Positions 54,501 to 64,000 of a stretch of DNA of 64,000 nt are shown piece by piece. This DNA is from Clostridium sp. C2-6-12 (lineage in GTDB: Bacteria > Bacillota > Clostridia > Clostridiales > Clostridiaceae). Position 1 is the stretch's first letter. Each line of letters begins with the position of its first letter. Below the pieces are notes generated by a model that was not told the origin of the DNA, made no database searches, and saw only the letters and a list, made by a program, of their open reading frames with translations. The translations under genes were made by a program, and so were the position numbers. Location of the stretch: NCBI RefSeq assembly GCF_009928485.1, contig NZ_JAABNP010000001.1:186001-250000 (forward strand). Direction: 5' to 3'.

Positions 54501-57500
54501 TTTTGTTAATGAAGAAAATAATTATTTAGCACCAGATAATTATCAGGAAAAACCGTTTAAAGGTGTGGCCCACAGGACTTCTCCTACTAATATAGGAATG
54601 GGACTTATTTCAAATGTTACTGCATATGATTTGGGATATATAACTATGTGGGAATTTATTGATAAGACAGAGCTTACCTTAAATAGTATGAAGGAACTGG
54701 AAAGAGTTCATGGTCATTTTTTAAATTGGTATGATACAAAAAGTAGAAAACCTCTATGGCCAAGATATGTATCAACAGTTGACAGTGGAAATCTCCTAAG
54801 CGATTTATGGGTTTTGAAGCAGGCTATTGAAGAGGTTAAATATAATGAGGTAATAAGGATAAAAGAAACATCAGCCTTAAATGATGTTTATAAGATAATA
54901 GAAGAAGAAGCTGATTCAATTAAAATTAAATTTTTACCACAACATAATATAGGAGAATACTTAAATATTCTAAAAGAAGCTTTATATAAACTTCAAGACT
55001 TTAAGGAGGAGCAGAAACTAAATATACTTCAAAAGTTGAGTGAAGAGAAAAATAAAATAAGCAATTTGAAAGAAAATAAAGACATATTTTATGAAGCAGA
55101 TATTTTAAAGAAAAATAAAAAATTGTTATATGAATTAAGTAATGAAATAAATGATTTAGAACCAATTGATGTAAAGTTAAATAAGCTTAAAAATTCAAAC
55201 AAAGATAAAGGAGAAATGTATAAAAAAGAAAGCTTATACGATGTAAAATTAAATAATGAAGAATTAAATTACTGGCTTAATAAGCTTATAGATGAAATTA
55301 AGAAAAAAATTCAAAACTACAATAATATTTTTGAAGGCTTAGAAAAACTGTACAGCAAGGAGTTTTTTGAAGGGGTTCCCAATCTCATAGAATTAATCCA
55401 CAGATGTGAGGAGTATAGAAGAGAAAGTGGGGATAACTTCAAAGAAAATTTAGGTCAAAAAATTCAAATGTTTAAAAGCTATGTGGATAAAATTGATAGG
55501 ATAATTAAAGATATTGATAACCTTACAAAGGAAATGGATTTTAATTTTCTTTATGATAATACTAGAGAACTATTTTCTATTGGTTACAATGTTGAGGAAA
55601 ATTCACTTGGAAACTCCTATTATGATTTGCTTGCATCTGAATCGAGAATAGCTTCATTTGTTGCAATTGCTAAAAATGATGTGCCAGAAGCGCATTATTT
55701 TAAGTTGAGCAGGGCAATGACTAATGCATTTCATACTCACTCCCTAGTTTCTTGGAGTGGAACTATGTTTGAATATTTTATGCCTTCATTAATAATGAGA
55801 AATTACCCCAAAACCTTGTTTAGTCAAACCTATAAAGCTGTAATAAAGGCACAGATATCTTATGCAAAACAAAAGAAAATTCCATGGGGAATATCAGAAG
55901 CTGCTTTTTATGAATTTGATGCAGCTGAAAATTATCAATATAAGGCTTTTGGTGTACCTGGACTTGGGCTGAAAAGGGGACTTGAAGATGAACTTGTAGT
56001 GTCTCCTTATTCAACATTAATGACAGTGCCTTTTGCAAAAAATACTGCAATTAAAAATCTTAAAAGACTTGAAAAAGCAGGGGCAACAGGAAGATATGGC
56101 TTCATTGAGGCTATAGATTATACTATGGCAAGACAGGGAAAATATATAATGACCTTTTCAGAAGTAAAAAATCAAGAAAAACCAACGTCAAATTCAAATT
56201 TTGATAAAATTGAAAATGAGAAGAATGTGGAAAACTCCTTAAAAATTAATAAAAATCACAATAATGATATGCTAATTGGGGAAAACTATACACAAAATGT
56301 GGATAACAATCTAAAAAATGTGGATAACTATGCAAAAAAGGTGGATAGTAGAAAGAATAAATATATAAAAGATATCAACAATTCCTGTGTGGAAAATGTG
56401 GATAATGTTGATAACTTTGAAGAAGAATATGATAGGCATGTAGATAATTATGATGAGGATAAGTTCAAAACAATAAATAATCCACAAAAGATTAATAAAG
56501 TTGTGAATTATATGGTGCATCATTTAGGGATGTCTCTTATGGCTTTAGACAATATTCTTCAAGATAATATTTTAATTAATAGATTTCACACCTTACCAGA
56601 AGTAAAAGCAACAGAGCTTTTGTTGAAAGAAAAGATTCCACAACATGTGGTTTTCGAGAGAAATGATGATTTTTCAATAAAAAATAGATATTTTGAGGGA
56701 GAAATCATGGTTCCAAGAAACTTTAAACAAGTAAAGCAAGATAATCCACAGGTCTTATTGCTTTCTAATGGTGAATACTCAACTATGATTACTGCAAGTG
56801 GAAGTGGATATTCTAAAAAGAATGATATGATGCTTTATAGATGGAAGGGGAATTCTACAAGTGATGACAGTGGAATGTTCTTTTATATAAAGAATTTAAA
56901 TTCAAATGATTATTGGAGTTCTACCTTTGAACCTTGTAAAACTTCTGGAGATAAATATGAAGCAGAGTTTAATTTGGATAAAGCTAAGTTTATAAGGAAA
57001 GAGGGCAATATTAAAACTGAAATGGAGATAGTTGTTTCGTCAGATGAAAACTTTGAAGTTAGAAAATTAACTTTAAATAATTTAAGTGATAAAGCAAGAA
57101 GTTTGGAAATAACAAGTTATATGGAAATAACCTTGGCAGCCTTTAGTGCTGATGCAGCTCATCCAGCTTTTTCAAATTTATTTATTCAAACAGAATATGA
57201 GGAAGGAGAAAATATTTTAATAGGAAGTAGAAGAGGAAGAGTTAAAGGCGCAAAGGTTCCATACATATTTCATAAAATAGTATCAGAAGGTGAGCTTGAG
57301 GGACCTATTACCTATGAAACTTCAAGAATAAACTTTATAGGCAGGAATAGAGAATTAAAATCACCTGTAGTAATGGATAATGATAAGTCTTTAAGCAATA
57401 CAGTTGGAACAGTTTTAGATCCTATAATGAGCCTGAGGGCAAGAATTAGATTGGAGCCAAATTCAAAAAAAGAAATTTACTTCTTAACTGGAATAAGTGA

Positions 57501-60500
57501 TTCTAAAGAGCAGATTATAGAGCTATGCAGACAAAATAATGATTTTGCTAAGCTTAATAAGGTATTTAAAAATTATAGTATAAGTACACAGCTTGAGTTA
57601 AAAAATCTAGGTATAAGAAGCGGTAAGGCTAATAGCTTCCAAAGTGCTGCAAGTGAAATTTTCTTCTTAACCTCAAATAGAAAGAATAGAGAAGAATATA
57701 TTGTTAACATAAAAAAGCATCAAAAAGATTTGTGGGCTTATGGAATTTCAGGAGACCTTCCTATTATTATGGCTGTAATTGAAACTGAGGAAGATACAAA
57801 TCTTGTGCTTGATATGATAAAATTCCATTATTATTTAAAGCTTAAAGGATTAAAACTGGATTTAATTATATATAATAATGAAGAAATTTCTTATGAAGCT
57901 CCACTTCAAAAGAATATTCTTGATGCTATAAGAATGTCTAGCGAAAATAGCTTGCTAAATAAACCAGGTGGAATATTTATTCACAATAAGGCAACTATGG
58001 ATGAGGAAGTTAAAAATTTATTAATAGGAATTTCAAGAATATATGTAGATAGTAAAAACAGTTTGAAATCTTATATATATGTAGAGAAAAACATGAAACC
58101 TTATATGGAATTAAAAGAAGAAGGGTTAAATTCTCAAATAGCCTTAAGAAATAATTCAAATGTACCTTATGCAGAATATGATCATGATGAAGATTTAATA
58201 ACTGGAGAAGATTTACTTAAAGGTATGAAAGTGCCAGGTGATATAGCAAAGGTAAAAAAAGAAAATCTGAAAATAGAAGGAACTCAAAATATAGAAGAAT
58301 CTCAAAATATAGAGAAACATGAAAATATAGAAGAACCTCAGAGTATAGAAGAATCTCAAAGCATTAAGAATGCAAAATCAATAATTGGAGATGTGGAATC
58401 CTCAAAAGAAATTAAAGAAGCAGCAAAAGTTTCAACAAGTATAGAGAAGACAGAAATAGAAAGGACAGAAGCAATAGAAGAAATCAAAGAAATAGAAGAA
58501 AATAAGAAGCTAGATGCAGATGAACCAGTTAAAAATAACTCAAATAAAGAATTTAATGAAATTTCAGATTTTAATATAGCAGACTTAGATTTCTTTAATG
58601 GTTATGGTGGTTTTAATAAAAAAGATAAAAGCTACATAATTAAGTTATCTGATTATAAAAATACTCCAGCACCTTGGATTAATGTTATTTCAAATGAAGA
58701 TTTCGGATTTCATATATCTGAAACAGGAGCTGGATATACTTGGTGTGGAAACTCAAGAGAAAATAAGATAACACCATGGAGTAATGATTATATAAGAGAT
58801 CCAGCAGGCGAAGCTCTTTATGTTAAAGATAATATTTCAGGAAAATATTTTTCTATATCACCTAAGCCGGTGCGAGATTCAGGTGATTATTTAATAAAAC
58901 ATAGCTTTGGATATTCTGAATTTATACATAAGGCCTATGATTTAAATGGAAAGCTTGAAGTTTTTGCACCTAAAGGAGAGCGCTTGAAAATACAAAGAGT
59001 AACACTAGAAAATTTAAGTGAAGAAGATAGAAGTGTTTCTGTATTTTATTATTCTAAGCTTGTTTTAGGTGTTTATGAATATGATAGCTCAAGATATATT
59101 TCTACATATATAAGTGGAATGGAGTCAGACCAAGATATAAATTCAGCAAAATCAGTTCAAAGTGAATCAGACCAAAACATAAATTTTAGAAAATCAACTC
59201 AAGACATAAATTCAAGAAAATCAGCTCAAAGTAAGGGATTTATAGGTGGAAAAAATCCTTATAGTCAATACTTTGGTAAATTAGATGCTTACTTAACTAT
59301 ATTAGGAGGAGAAGCCTTAAGCTTTACTGGAGATAATAAAGCGTTTATAGGAGTTGGAGGTGAATTGTCTAAGCCAGAAGCGTTAAATAAGGAAAAGCTC
59401 AATGATAAATCAGGTGGTATTTATGATCCTTGTTTAGCCGCACAAACCACAATTAAGTTGAAAAAAGGTGAAAAGAAGCAATTAGTAATTTTATTTGGTC
59501 AAGAGGAAAGAGATAAAATAGAAAATATTATCAATAAATATGAGAAGTTTGCTAATGTAGAAGCAGAATTAGATAAGGTAAAACAATATTGGAGCCATTT
59601 CCTAGGAAATATACAAGTTAAGACACCAGATAAATCTTTAGATTATCTTTTAAATGGATGGCTTTTATATCAAACCTTAAGCTGTAGATATTTAAGTAGA
59701 AGTGCCTTTTATCAAAGTGGTGGTGCATATGGCTTTAGAGATCAGCTTCAGGATTCTATGGCTCTTGGAGTAGTAAATCCTGAAATTCCTAAAGCACAAA
59801 TATTAAGAAGTGCTTCAAGGCAATATGTAGAAGGTGATGTACAGCATTGGTGGCATCCAGTTGTAAATTCAGGAATAAGAACTAGGTTTAGTGATGATTT
59901 ATTATGGCTGCCTTATGTGACTGCTGAATATATAAATTCTACAGGGGATTATGAAATTTTAGAAAAAACAGCACCATACCTTGAAGATGAGCCATTAAGA
60001 GAAGGCGAAGATGAAAGGTATACAATAGTAAATCAATCTTCAAAACAAGGAACTATATATGAACACTGTTTAAAAGCAATTGAAAAATCCTTGAAATTTG
60101 GAAGTCATAACATTCCACTAATGGGCAGTGGAGACTGGAACGATGGAATGAGTACAGTTGGAAATGAAGGAAAAGGTGAAAGTGTATGGCTTGGATGGTT
60201 CTTGTATTCTATTTTAGATAGCTTTATTGAAATTGCTAAAATTAAAAAAGATGAAGAAGTGAGAAAGCATTTTGAAGAAACAAAAGAATTCATAAGAGAA
60301 AATTTAGAAAAGAATGCTTGGGATGGCGGCTGGTATAGAAGAGCATACTTTGACGATGGAACTCCATTAGGTTCAAGAGAAAATCCAGAGTGTCAAATTG
60401 ATTCTTTAGCTCAAAGCTGGTCTATAATTTCTGGGGCTTTTGAAAATAACAATTCAGGAGCAGTTGAAAATAGTAGTAATAATAATGAAGAAACATTAAA

Positions 60501-61371
60501 GTCAGAAGTAACATATTCAGCTTCAGAAAAATCAGAAGCAATTAACTTAGCTTTAGAGCAAAATGAAAATTCTATAAGTGAAAACCAATCAAATAAATTA
60601 CAAGAAACTGAAGTTAAAGCTGGAGCTGGAGCATCAATACAAGGAAATCCAAGAATAAGAGCAATTGAAGCTATGGAAGCAGTAGAGAGAAATCTTGTAA
60701 AAAGTGATAAAGGCATGATATTATTACTTGCACCACCATTTGATAACTCATATTTGGAACCTGGATATATAAAAGGCTATGTGCCAGGTGTAAGAGAAAA
60801 TGGAGGTCAATATACTCACGCGGCTGTATGGGTAATCTTAGCATTAACTAAGCTTGGTCTTGGAGATAAGGCAGTAAAGTATTTTAATATGATAAATCCA
60901 ATAAATCACTCTAGAACAGAGCTGGAATGTATGACTTATAAGTTAGAGCCGTATGTTATGGCAGCAGACGTTTATATAAAAGAGCCTCATGCAGGACGTG
61001 GAGGCTGGAGCTGGTACACTGGAGCATCAGGCTGGATGTACCGAGTAGGAATTGAAAATATTCTTGGACTTAGAAAGGTTAAAGATAAGGGATATATAGT
61101 TAATCCTTGTGTGCCAATGGATTGGAAGGAATTCCAAATAAAGATTTCCAATGAAAAAGAAGATTATACAATAAAGGTTTCTAGAATAAATAAAGAAAAT
61201 GGTAGTGAAGTGAATAGCCATAATAGTAGTGAAGTGAATAAGCACAATACTCAAATAAATAATAATGAAATGAGCCACAATAAAATAAAGGTAGTTATAA
61301 ACGGAGAAATTATAACAGATAATATAATTCCAAGAAATTGTGGAAAGTTAGATGTGCTTGTATATTTCTAG
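51556..61371 (+). CDS. Giant cyclic beta-1,2-glucan synthase-like protein (GT84 + glycoamylase + GH94)
   Basis: A single open frame of about 3270 residues. The order is: a helical N-terminal region; membrane helices near 52.73-52.90 kb; a GT84 transferase with LITLDEDTFMP (about 53.39 kb) and KRLHRWVRGDWQLIGWLF; more membrane helices (53.9-54.4 kb); a Glycoamylase-type domain (ESRIASFVAIAK, WSGTMFEYFMP, WGISEAAFYEFD; about 55.6-56.1 kb); then two GH94-type beta-sandwich regions and an (alpha/alpha)6 barrel with GSGDWNDGM (about 60.13 kb). Brucella/Agrobacterium relatives make and cyclise beta-1,2-glucan at the inner membrane; they are near 2800-2900 residues. The extra length is mostly low-complexity inserts at 56.19-56.49, 58.25-58.56, 59.11-59.24, 60.44-60.65 and 61.19-61.28 kb. 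TTG 51556 follows AAGGGAG; TTG 51538 is an alternative. Confidence 0.9.
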   Translation: MEKNNSYGVRRNVLRELSDAFSSIHDNYKYFSKLSKEGCKVLGASEWLLDNIYLIEKEYKAIKREMPIDYFEGLTSIDSKEMVPRIFLVAKDYINNQNEIDCDKLIAYINKLQEKRTEMSGEIDLENNEAGFTMGELWAFPLMLKTAIIISLSEYTDELTSIQKEIIQGKITAEKVIDIINNNPVYCKNVGELNNANLKESNMKDNLNILYQELRSVQVDFDHVSHLFLREFFRVLRENSIEDERFYEFMETNWNLSVDYEKSELKSQLREEVLENYIGEYITHIRKIEGISWRKFFENTSLVEKKLKKDPQKVYSNMEFKSKDYYRHKLERLARKLKVNEIDLTNNILELAQKSMDNNEDDYKCHVGYYLIDDGIKELESHNNRAKFNFSENMYLAMNILGTLLISFFIIYMTSILGIAYTRTQYLISFLLILIPVNEIIIGITNWTVNKASEIRLVPKLNFSSGIPEESKTVVVIPAITNSKEKIKELMKKLEVAYCGNKDKNLYFALLCDFLDSKEEVEKNDEEVIKCGIECARKLNEKYSYEGSKSNRFFFFSRVRVYNDKQKVYMGRERKRGKLMEFMALIRGSNEHTFNVFSSDIKELRAVKYLITLDEDTFMPRESAVKLVAAMSHVLNSPKIKDNRVVRGYGVMQPKVSISLEAKNQTYFSRIFGGEEGVDGYSTAYSDTYQDLFGEGSFTGKGIINIDKFYEVLHNTIKDNKILSHDLLEGGIARCALVSDVEFIDGYPGSYESSCKRLHRWVRGDWQLIGWLFSNKLTLLYKWKVFDNLRRSLLAPNLLLALILSLTVLSAGNQIAALCFFALISSLVFTVTDFVVTPKNKLMGTFKNLEQVVLIVSFIPYQSYLMVHAILVTLFRVIFSKKNMLEWQSAEFVEKNSSNDFLSCFKRMWISPVMGMVILYLSFFNSIGVIAYNLAVAILWIISPYFAYCISMETTKDKNTLNNEEKSYLQKIARRIYAYYEDFVNEENNYLAPDNYQEKPFKGVAHRTSPTNIGMGLISNVTAYDLGYITMWEFIDKTELTLNSMKELERVHGHFLNWYDTKSRKPLWPRYVSTVDSGNLLSDLWVLKQAIEEVKYNEVIRIKETSALNDVYKIIEEEADSIKIKFLPQHNIGEYLNILKEALYKLQDFKEEQKLNILQKLSEEKNKISNLKENKDIFYEADILKKNKKLLYELSNEINDLEPIDVKLNKLKNSNKDKGEMYKKESLYDVKLNNEELNYWLNKLIDEIKKKIQNYNNIFEGLEKLYSKEFFEGVPNLIELIHRCEEYRRESGDNFKENLGQKIQMFKSYVDKIDRIIKDIDNLTKEMDFNFLYDNTRELFSIGYNVEENSLGNSYYDLLASESRIASFVAIAKNDVPEAHYFKLSRAMTNAFHTHSLVSWSGTMFEYFMPSLIMRNYPKTLFSQTYKAVIKAQISYAKQKKIPWGISEAAFYEFDAAENYQYKAFGVPGLGLKRGLEDELVVSPYSTLMTVPFAKNTAIKNLKRLEKAGATGRYGFIEAIDYTMARQGKYIMTFSEVKNQEKPTSNSNFDKIENEKNVENSLKINKNHNNDMLIGENYTQNVDNNLKNVDNYAKKVDSRKNKYIKDINNSCVENVDNVDNFEEEYDRHVDNYDEDKFKTINNPQKINKVVNYMVHHLGMSLMALDNILQDNILINRFHTLPEVKATELLLKEKIPQHVVFERNDDFSIKNRYFEGEIMVPRNFKQVKQDNPQVLLLSNGEYSTMITASGSGYSKKNDMMLYRWKGNSTSDDSGMFFYIKNLNSNDYWSSTFEPCKTSGDKYEAEFNLDKAKFIRKEGNIKTEMEIVVSSDENFEVRKLTLNNLSDKARSLEITSYMEITLAAFSADAAHPAFSNLFIQTEYEEGENILIGSRRGRVKGAKVPYIFHKIVSEGELEGPITYETSRINFIGRNRELKSPVVMDNDKSLSNTVGTVLDPIMSLRARIRLEPNSKKEIYFLTGISDSKEQIIELCRQNNDFAKLNKVFKNYSISTQLELKNLGIRSGKANSFQSAASEIFFLTSNRKNREEYIVNIKKHQKDLWAYGISGDLPIIMAVIETEEDTNLVLDMIKFHYYLKLKGLKLDLIIYNNEEISYEAPLQKNILDAIRMSSENSLLNKPGGIFIHNKATMDEEVKNLLIGISRIYVDSKNSLKSYIYVEKNMKPYMELKEEGLNSQIALRNNSNVPYAEYDHDEDLITGEDLLKGMKVPGDIAKVKKENLKIEGTQNIEESQNIEKHENIEEPQSIEESQSIKNAKSIIGDVESSKEIKEAAKVSTSIEKTEIERTEAIEEIKEIEENKKLDADEPVKNNSNKEFNEISDFNIADLDFFNGYGGFNKKDKSYIIKLSDYKNTPAPWINVISNEDFGFHISETGAGYTWCGNSRENKITPWSNDYIRDPAGEALYVKDNISGKYFSISPKPVRDSGDYLIKHSFGYSEFIHKAYDLNGKLEVFAPKGERLKIQRVTLENLSEEDRSVSVFYYSKLVLGVYEYDSSRYISTYISGMESDQDINSAKSVQSESDQNINFRKSTQDINSRKSAQSKGFIGGKNPYSQYFGKLDAYLTILGGEALSFTGDNKAFIGVGGELSKPEALNKEKLNDKSGGIYDPCLAAQTTIKLKKGEKKQLVILFGQEERDKIENIINKYEKFANVEAELDKVKQYWSHFLGNIQVKTPDKSLDYLLNGWLLYQTLSCRYLSRSAFYQSGGAYGFRDQLQDSMALGVVNPEIPKAQILRSASRQYVEGDVQHWWHPVVNSGIRTRFSDDLLWLPYVTAEYINSTGDYEILEKTAPYLEDEPLREGEDERYTIVNQSSKQGTIYEHCLKAIEKSLKFGSHNIPLMGSGDWNDGMSTVGNEGKGESVWLGWFLYSILDSFIEIAKIKKDEEVRKHFEETKEFIRENLEKNAWDGGWYRRAYFDDGTPLGSRENPECQIDSLAQSWSIISGAFENNNSGAVENSSNNNEETLKSEVTYSASEKSEAINLALEQNENSISENQSNKLQETEVKAGAGASIQGNPRIRAIEAMEAVERNLVKSDKGMILLLAPPFDNSYLEPGYIKGYVPGVRENGGQYTHAAVWVILALTKLGLGDKAVKYFNMINPINHSRTELECMTYKLEPYVMAADVYIKEPHAGRGGWSWYTGASGWMYRVGIENILGLRKVKDKGYIVNPCVPMDWKEFQIKISNEKEDYTIKVSRINKENGSEVNSHNSSEVNKHNTQINNNEMSHNKIKVVINGEIITDNIIPRNCGKLDVLVYF

Positions 61372-61384
61372 AGATCTTCATTAA

Positions 61385-61592
61385 AACTAGAATTTATGCA
61401 CTTATAGAAATAGTAGATATGCTACAATTCGGAACTTAAACTTAGGTAAGAGGTAAGAGTTTTGGATGAAATCCCTTTGGCTTTTCTTCCTTAACTCTTA
61501 CCTCTTACTTCTTACCGAAGGTTACCTTTTAACTAATCTAATGCACAAATTCTAATTTACGAATTTAATTAATTAGAACATATATAATAAGT
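61385..61592. repeat. MITE-like element, copy 2
   Basis: The terminal inverted repeats are CTAGAATTTATGCACTTA and TAATGCACAAATTCTAATT. A strong internal stem TAAGAGGTAAGAG / CTCTTACCTCTTA encloses GAAATCCCTTTGGCTTTTC. It shares the 32-bp block 61419-61450 with copy 1 near 43.0 kb. It follows the glucan synthase stop directly and may act as its terminator. Confidence 0.75.
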
Positions 61593-61594
61593 TT

Positions 61595-61640
61595 TAAGCT
61601 GTATGGGATATGTATAAATTATTCTATACAGCTTATTTCA
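61595..61640 (+). terminator. Hairpin, possible glucan synthase terminator
   Basis: AAGCTGTAT / ATACAGCTT stem with a T-rich end. From here to 61914 the DNA is AT-rich without a gene. Confidence 0.55.
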
Positions 61641-61914
61641 ATTTACAGTTCATAATTGTAAATTTTACATTGACAATGTAAACATTTAAATGATATAGAT
61701 AACTTAAGTTTATAAGGAAAAATGTTTTAATTAAGGGATTTGTGTTATATTGATGAATAAAGGCAATGAAATTTTTGTATTATTAGTATATATTTAACAA
61801 TAACATAAATAATTCTTATTACTTTTGTAAAAAAATGATGATAATTGAAATAAGGAGCTTTATGTTGGGATCATTAGTCTTTGTTTTAGAGGGAAAATAA
61901 GAGGGGGAGAGAAA

Positions 61915-63912
61915 ATGTCACAAAAAAAATTTAATGTACATAGTATTCGAACAAAATTAATTCTTAGTTTAGTGTTGATTTGTGTAATACCATTAATTAT
62001 AACTGGATTTATTTCCTACAACCAATCAAAATCAATACTTAGCAAAAAATTAAATGTTACAAGTGAACAGACACTTTCTGAGGTAAACAGTGGACTAAAT
62101 AGCTATTTTGCTGGATTTACTGAGAGAATATCAATGTTATCAAACAATTATAACTTAGTGAATGTTGATTATGGGAAGAATTTTGATTACATACCTGACT
62201 TGTTAAAGAACTTAAATGATAGCAATAAGGATATTCTTGATTCATATTATGGAAGTGCTTCTGGCAAATTTGCAATATATCCTGATGCAAAAATGCCAGA
62301 GGGGTATGATGCAACTAAAAGAACTTGGTATCAAGAAGCTATAAAAGCAAAAGGAAAGCCTGTAATAACTAAGCCATATAAAGATGCAGTTACAGGAAAA
62401 ACTGTTCTTGGGATTGCACAAGCTGTTGTAAAAGATGGTGAAATTGTAGGTGTTGTTGGATTGGATTTAACATTAAATACACTTTCAGATCGTATAGCAG
62501 AAAAAAAGGTAGGTAATTCAGGGATTGTATTTATTACTGACACAGATGGAGTGATGATAGCTCATTCTGATAAAAGCTTAATTGGTGGAGATACAGTTAC
62601 AAAATTATCTTATTGGAATGAAGTTAAGTCTGGTAAAGAAGGATTTATTGCTTATGATTATTATGGAGTACAAAAATTTGGTGTATATGAAACTAATGAA
62701 ATGACAGGCTGGAAGTTAATAGCTGGATTGGAAGAAAGCGAATTATCAAGTGACACTAAAGCAATACTATTAACTAGTGCAATAGTAATGGTGGTAATGG
62801 CGGTAATAGCAATAATTTTATCATTGATATTAAGTAAAGGTATTGCTACAAATATTAATAAATTAAAAGCGGTATTTGCCAAAGCTTCAGAGGGAGATTT
62901 ATCAGGAGTTGTAGAGGTTAAATCAAAGGATGAACTTGGTCAGCTTGCAAATGACTATAATTCTATGATTAAAAATATAGGTGAATTATTAGAAAGTGCA
63001 AAGCAGACTTCTAATACAGTATTTGAGACTACTGCAAATCTTTCAAGCATGGCAGAAGAAACAACAGCGTCCATGTCACAGGTTTCATTTGCTGTTTCAG
63101 AGATATCTCAAGGAGCTATCAGTTTAGCTGAAAATTCCCAAGAAACTGCAATTGGTATCGAAGATCTATCTAAGAAATTAGATAAAATTGCGGATACAAC
63201 TGAAGATATGAGCAATGTTTCAGAAGAAACTAAGAGTTTAAGTAAACAAGGAATAAACACTGTAAATGTATTAATTAATAAAAATAATGAAACAATGGAT
63301 GCTACAACAAAAGTATCGGATATAGTTTCAAGTATGAACGAAAGTGTACAGATGATTAGTTCAATATCTAATGCTATAACTGAAATAACAGAGCAAACCA
63401 ATCTTTTAGCACTAAACGCATCTATTGAAGCGGCGCGTGCAGGAGAAGCAGGTAAGGGGTTTGCTGTAGTAGCTGAAGAAATTAGAAAACTTGCAGAAGA
63501 ATCGCAAAATTCTACAGAACAAATTAAGTCTATAATAAGTGCTATTCAGTCAAAAGCGGGGATAGCTGTAGAGGCAATGGATAACAATAAGAAAATTAAT
63601 TCTGAACAAAATGAAGCGGTAATAAGAACAGAATTAATATTTACTGATATATTATTATCTATTACAACCCTAACAGAAAAAGTTGGAGATGTTAAAACTT
63701 CAATAGATGATATGCAAGTTCAAAAGCAGGTTTTTGTTACACAAATAGAAAATAGCTCAGCTATTTCTGAGGAAACAGCTTCATCAACAGAGGAAGTAAC
63801 TGCATCAGCAGAAGAAGTATCTGCTACAATGGACAGATTTAGCCAGCATACAGAAGATTTACAACATTTAGCTGAAAAATTAAAGAAAGAAATAGATAAA
63901 TTCACAGTATAA
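61915..63912 (+). CDS. Methyl-accepting chemotaxis protein with Cache sensor
   Basis: The product has 665 residues. An N-terminal membrane helix ([20 protein letters not shown]) leads to a double Cache extracellular domain (about 40-275) with [28 protein letters not shown] and [13 protein letters not shown] second helix ([20 protein letters not shown]), HAMP, and a long signalling coiled coil follow, with the hairpin tip [20 protein letters not shown] and [18 protein letters not shown]. It senses a small ligand, often an amino acid or organic acid, and signals to CheA. No C-terminal CheR-docking pentapeptide is seen. GGGGGAGAG precedes the ATG. Confidence 0.96.
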   Translation: MSQKKFNVHSIRTKLILSLVLICVIPLIITGFISYNQSKSILSKKLNVTSEQTLSEVNSGLNSYFAGFTERISMLSNNYNLVNVDYGKNFDYIPDLLKNLNDSNKDILDSYYGSASGKFAIYPDAKMPEGYDATKRTWYQEAIKAKGKPVITKPYKDAVTGKTVLGIAQAVVKDGEIVGVVGLDLTLNTLSDRIAEKKVGNSGIVFITDTDGVMIAHSDKSLIGGDTVTKLSYWNEVKSGKEGFIAYDYYGVQKFGVYETNEMTGWKLIAGLEESELSSDTKAILLTSAIVMVVMAVIAIILSLILSKGIATNINKLKAVFAKASEGDLSGVVEVKSKDELGQLANDYNSMIKNIGELLESAKQTSNTVFETTANLSSMAEETTASMSQVSFAVSEISQGAISLAENSQETAIGIEDLSKKLDKIADTTEDMSNVSEETKSLSKQGINTVNVLINKNNETMDATTKVSDIVSSMNESVQMISSISNAITEITEQTNLLALNASIEAARAGEAGKGFAVVAEEIRKLAEESQNSTEQIKSIISAIQSKAGIAVEAMDNNKKINSEQNEAVIRTELIFTDILLSITTLTEKVGDVKTSIDDMQVQKQVFVTQIENSSAISEETASSTEEVTASAEEVSATMDRFSQHTEDLQHLAEKLKKEIDKFTV

Positions 63913-63916
63913 GCTA

Positions 63917-63959
63917 AAGGGTCAGACCCCAGGGGGATTCCCCCTGGGGTCTGACCCTT
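63917..63959. repeat. GC-rich REP-like perfect hairpin
   Basis: AAGGGTCAGACCCCAGGGGG pairs without mismatch with its complement across an ATT loop: a 20-bp stem, very GC-rich against the AT-rich surroundings. No T run follows, so it is not a standard terminator. The right arm and the flank up to 63972 recur at 11630-11656. It starts 4 bp after the chemoreceptor stop. Confidence 0.85.
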
Positions 63960-64000
63960 GGGAAAAATTACCTCGACATTATAATTGCAGATTTAAAGTA

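Noticed and set aside
51556..61371. The giant frame as an artefactual fusion of separate genes
   Set aside because: The domain order (GT84, glycoamylase, GH94) is the known one for a single polypeptide and no internal start with a ribosome site coincides with a domain border.

Overview
The window is a stretch of low-GC chromosome from a Firmicute, most likely Clostridium sensu stricto (C. beijerinckii / C. butyricum / C. saccharoperbutylacetonicum type). The evidence is AT-rich codon use, GGAGG-type ribosome binding sites with occasional TTG/GTG starts, a Spo0A-box-controlled abrB, a dltDXABC operon, clostridial hypothetical families (DUF1836, DUF3006, probable DUF3785) and a giant cyclic beta-glucan synthase-like protein. 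No species call can be proven from the sequence alone.

Layout. 1-6.4 kb: cinA, a two-component system, a membrane-anchored subtilisin-like protein and a sirtuin. 6.4-10 kb: an accessory island with a gene remnant, a nonsense-interrupted ardA-like antirestriction gene and an intact type II restriction-modification pair (C5 methyltransferase plus HaeIII-family endonuclease). A degraded second copy of the sirtuin 5' end closes it. 10.1-14.7 kb: a stand-alone 5S rRNA-tRNA-Phe unit, a phage-replisome-organizer-like gene whose end is made by a dispersed repeat, ung, a parvulin, a HAD phosphatase and tRNA-Pro. 15-22 kb: a secreted NlpC/P60 hydrolase, two RNA methyltransferases, abrB, DUF1836 and a nuclease-helicase. 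22.1-30 kb: a structured intergenic element, three genes for an acetamido-amino-uronic acid nucleotide sugar, and dltD-dltX-dltA-dltB-dltC. dltX is only 46 codons.

30-50 kb: YihY/BrkB, a short SSB, lysA behind a lysine riboswitch with terminator, two tandem signal peptidases, DUF3006, ftsH, helD, an amino-acid ABC transporter cluster that includes an M20 amidohydrolase, a cation efflux protein, dapA, an IS1595-like transposase that seems to have lost its catalytic residues, and an M18 aminopeptidase. 50.6-64 kb: two tandem small secreted paralogues, a roughly 3270-residue cyclic beta-1,2-glucan synthase-like enzyme carrying several low-complexity insertions, a chemotaxis receptor and a GC-rich REP-like hairpin.

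Functional themes are envelope building and modification (wbp-like sugars, D-alanylation, signal peptidases, peptidoglycan hydrolase, glucan synthase), lysine/diaminopimelate metabolism, and several families of small mobile or palindromic repeats. The best candidates for something new are the restriction/antirestriction island with its duplicated edge, the apparently domesticated transposase, the pseudoknot-capable intergenic element at 22.1 kb, and the small secreted pair beside the glucan synthase.
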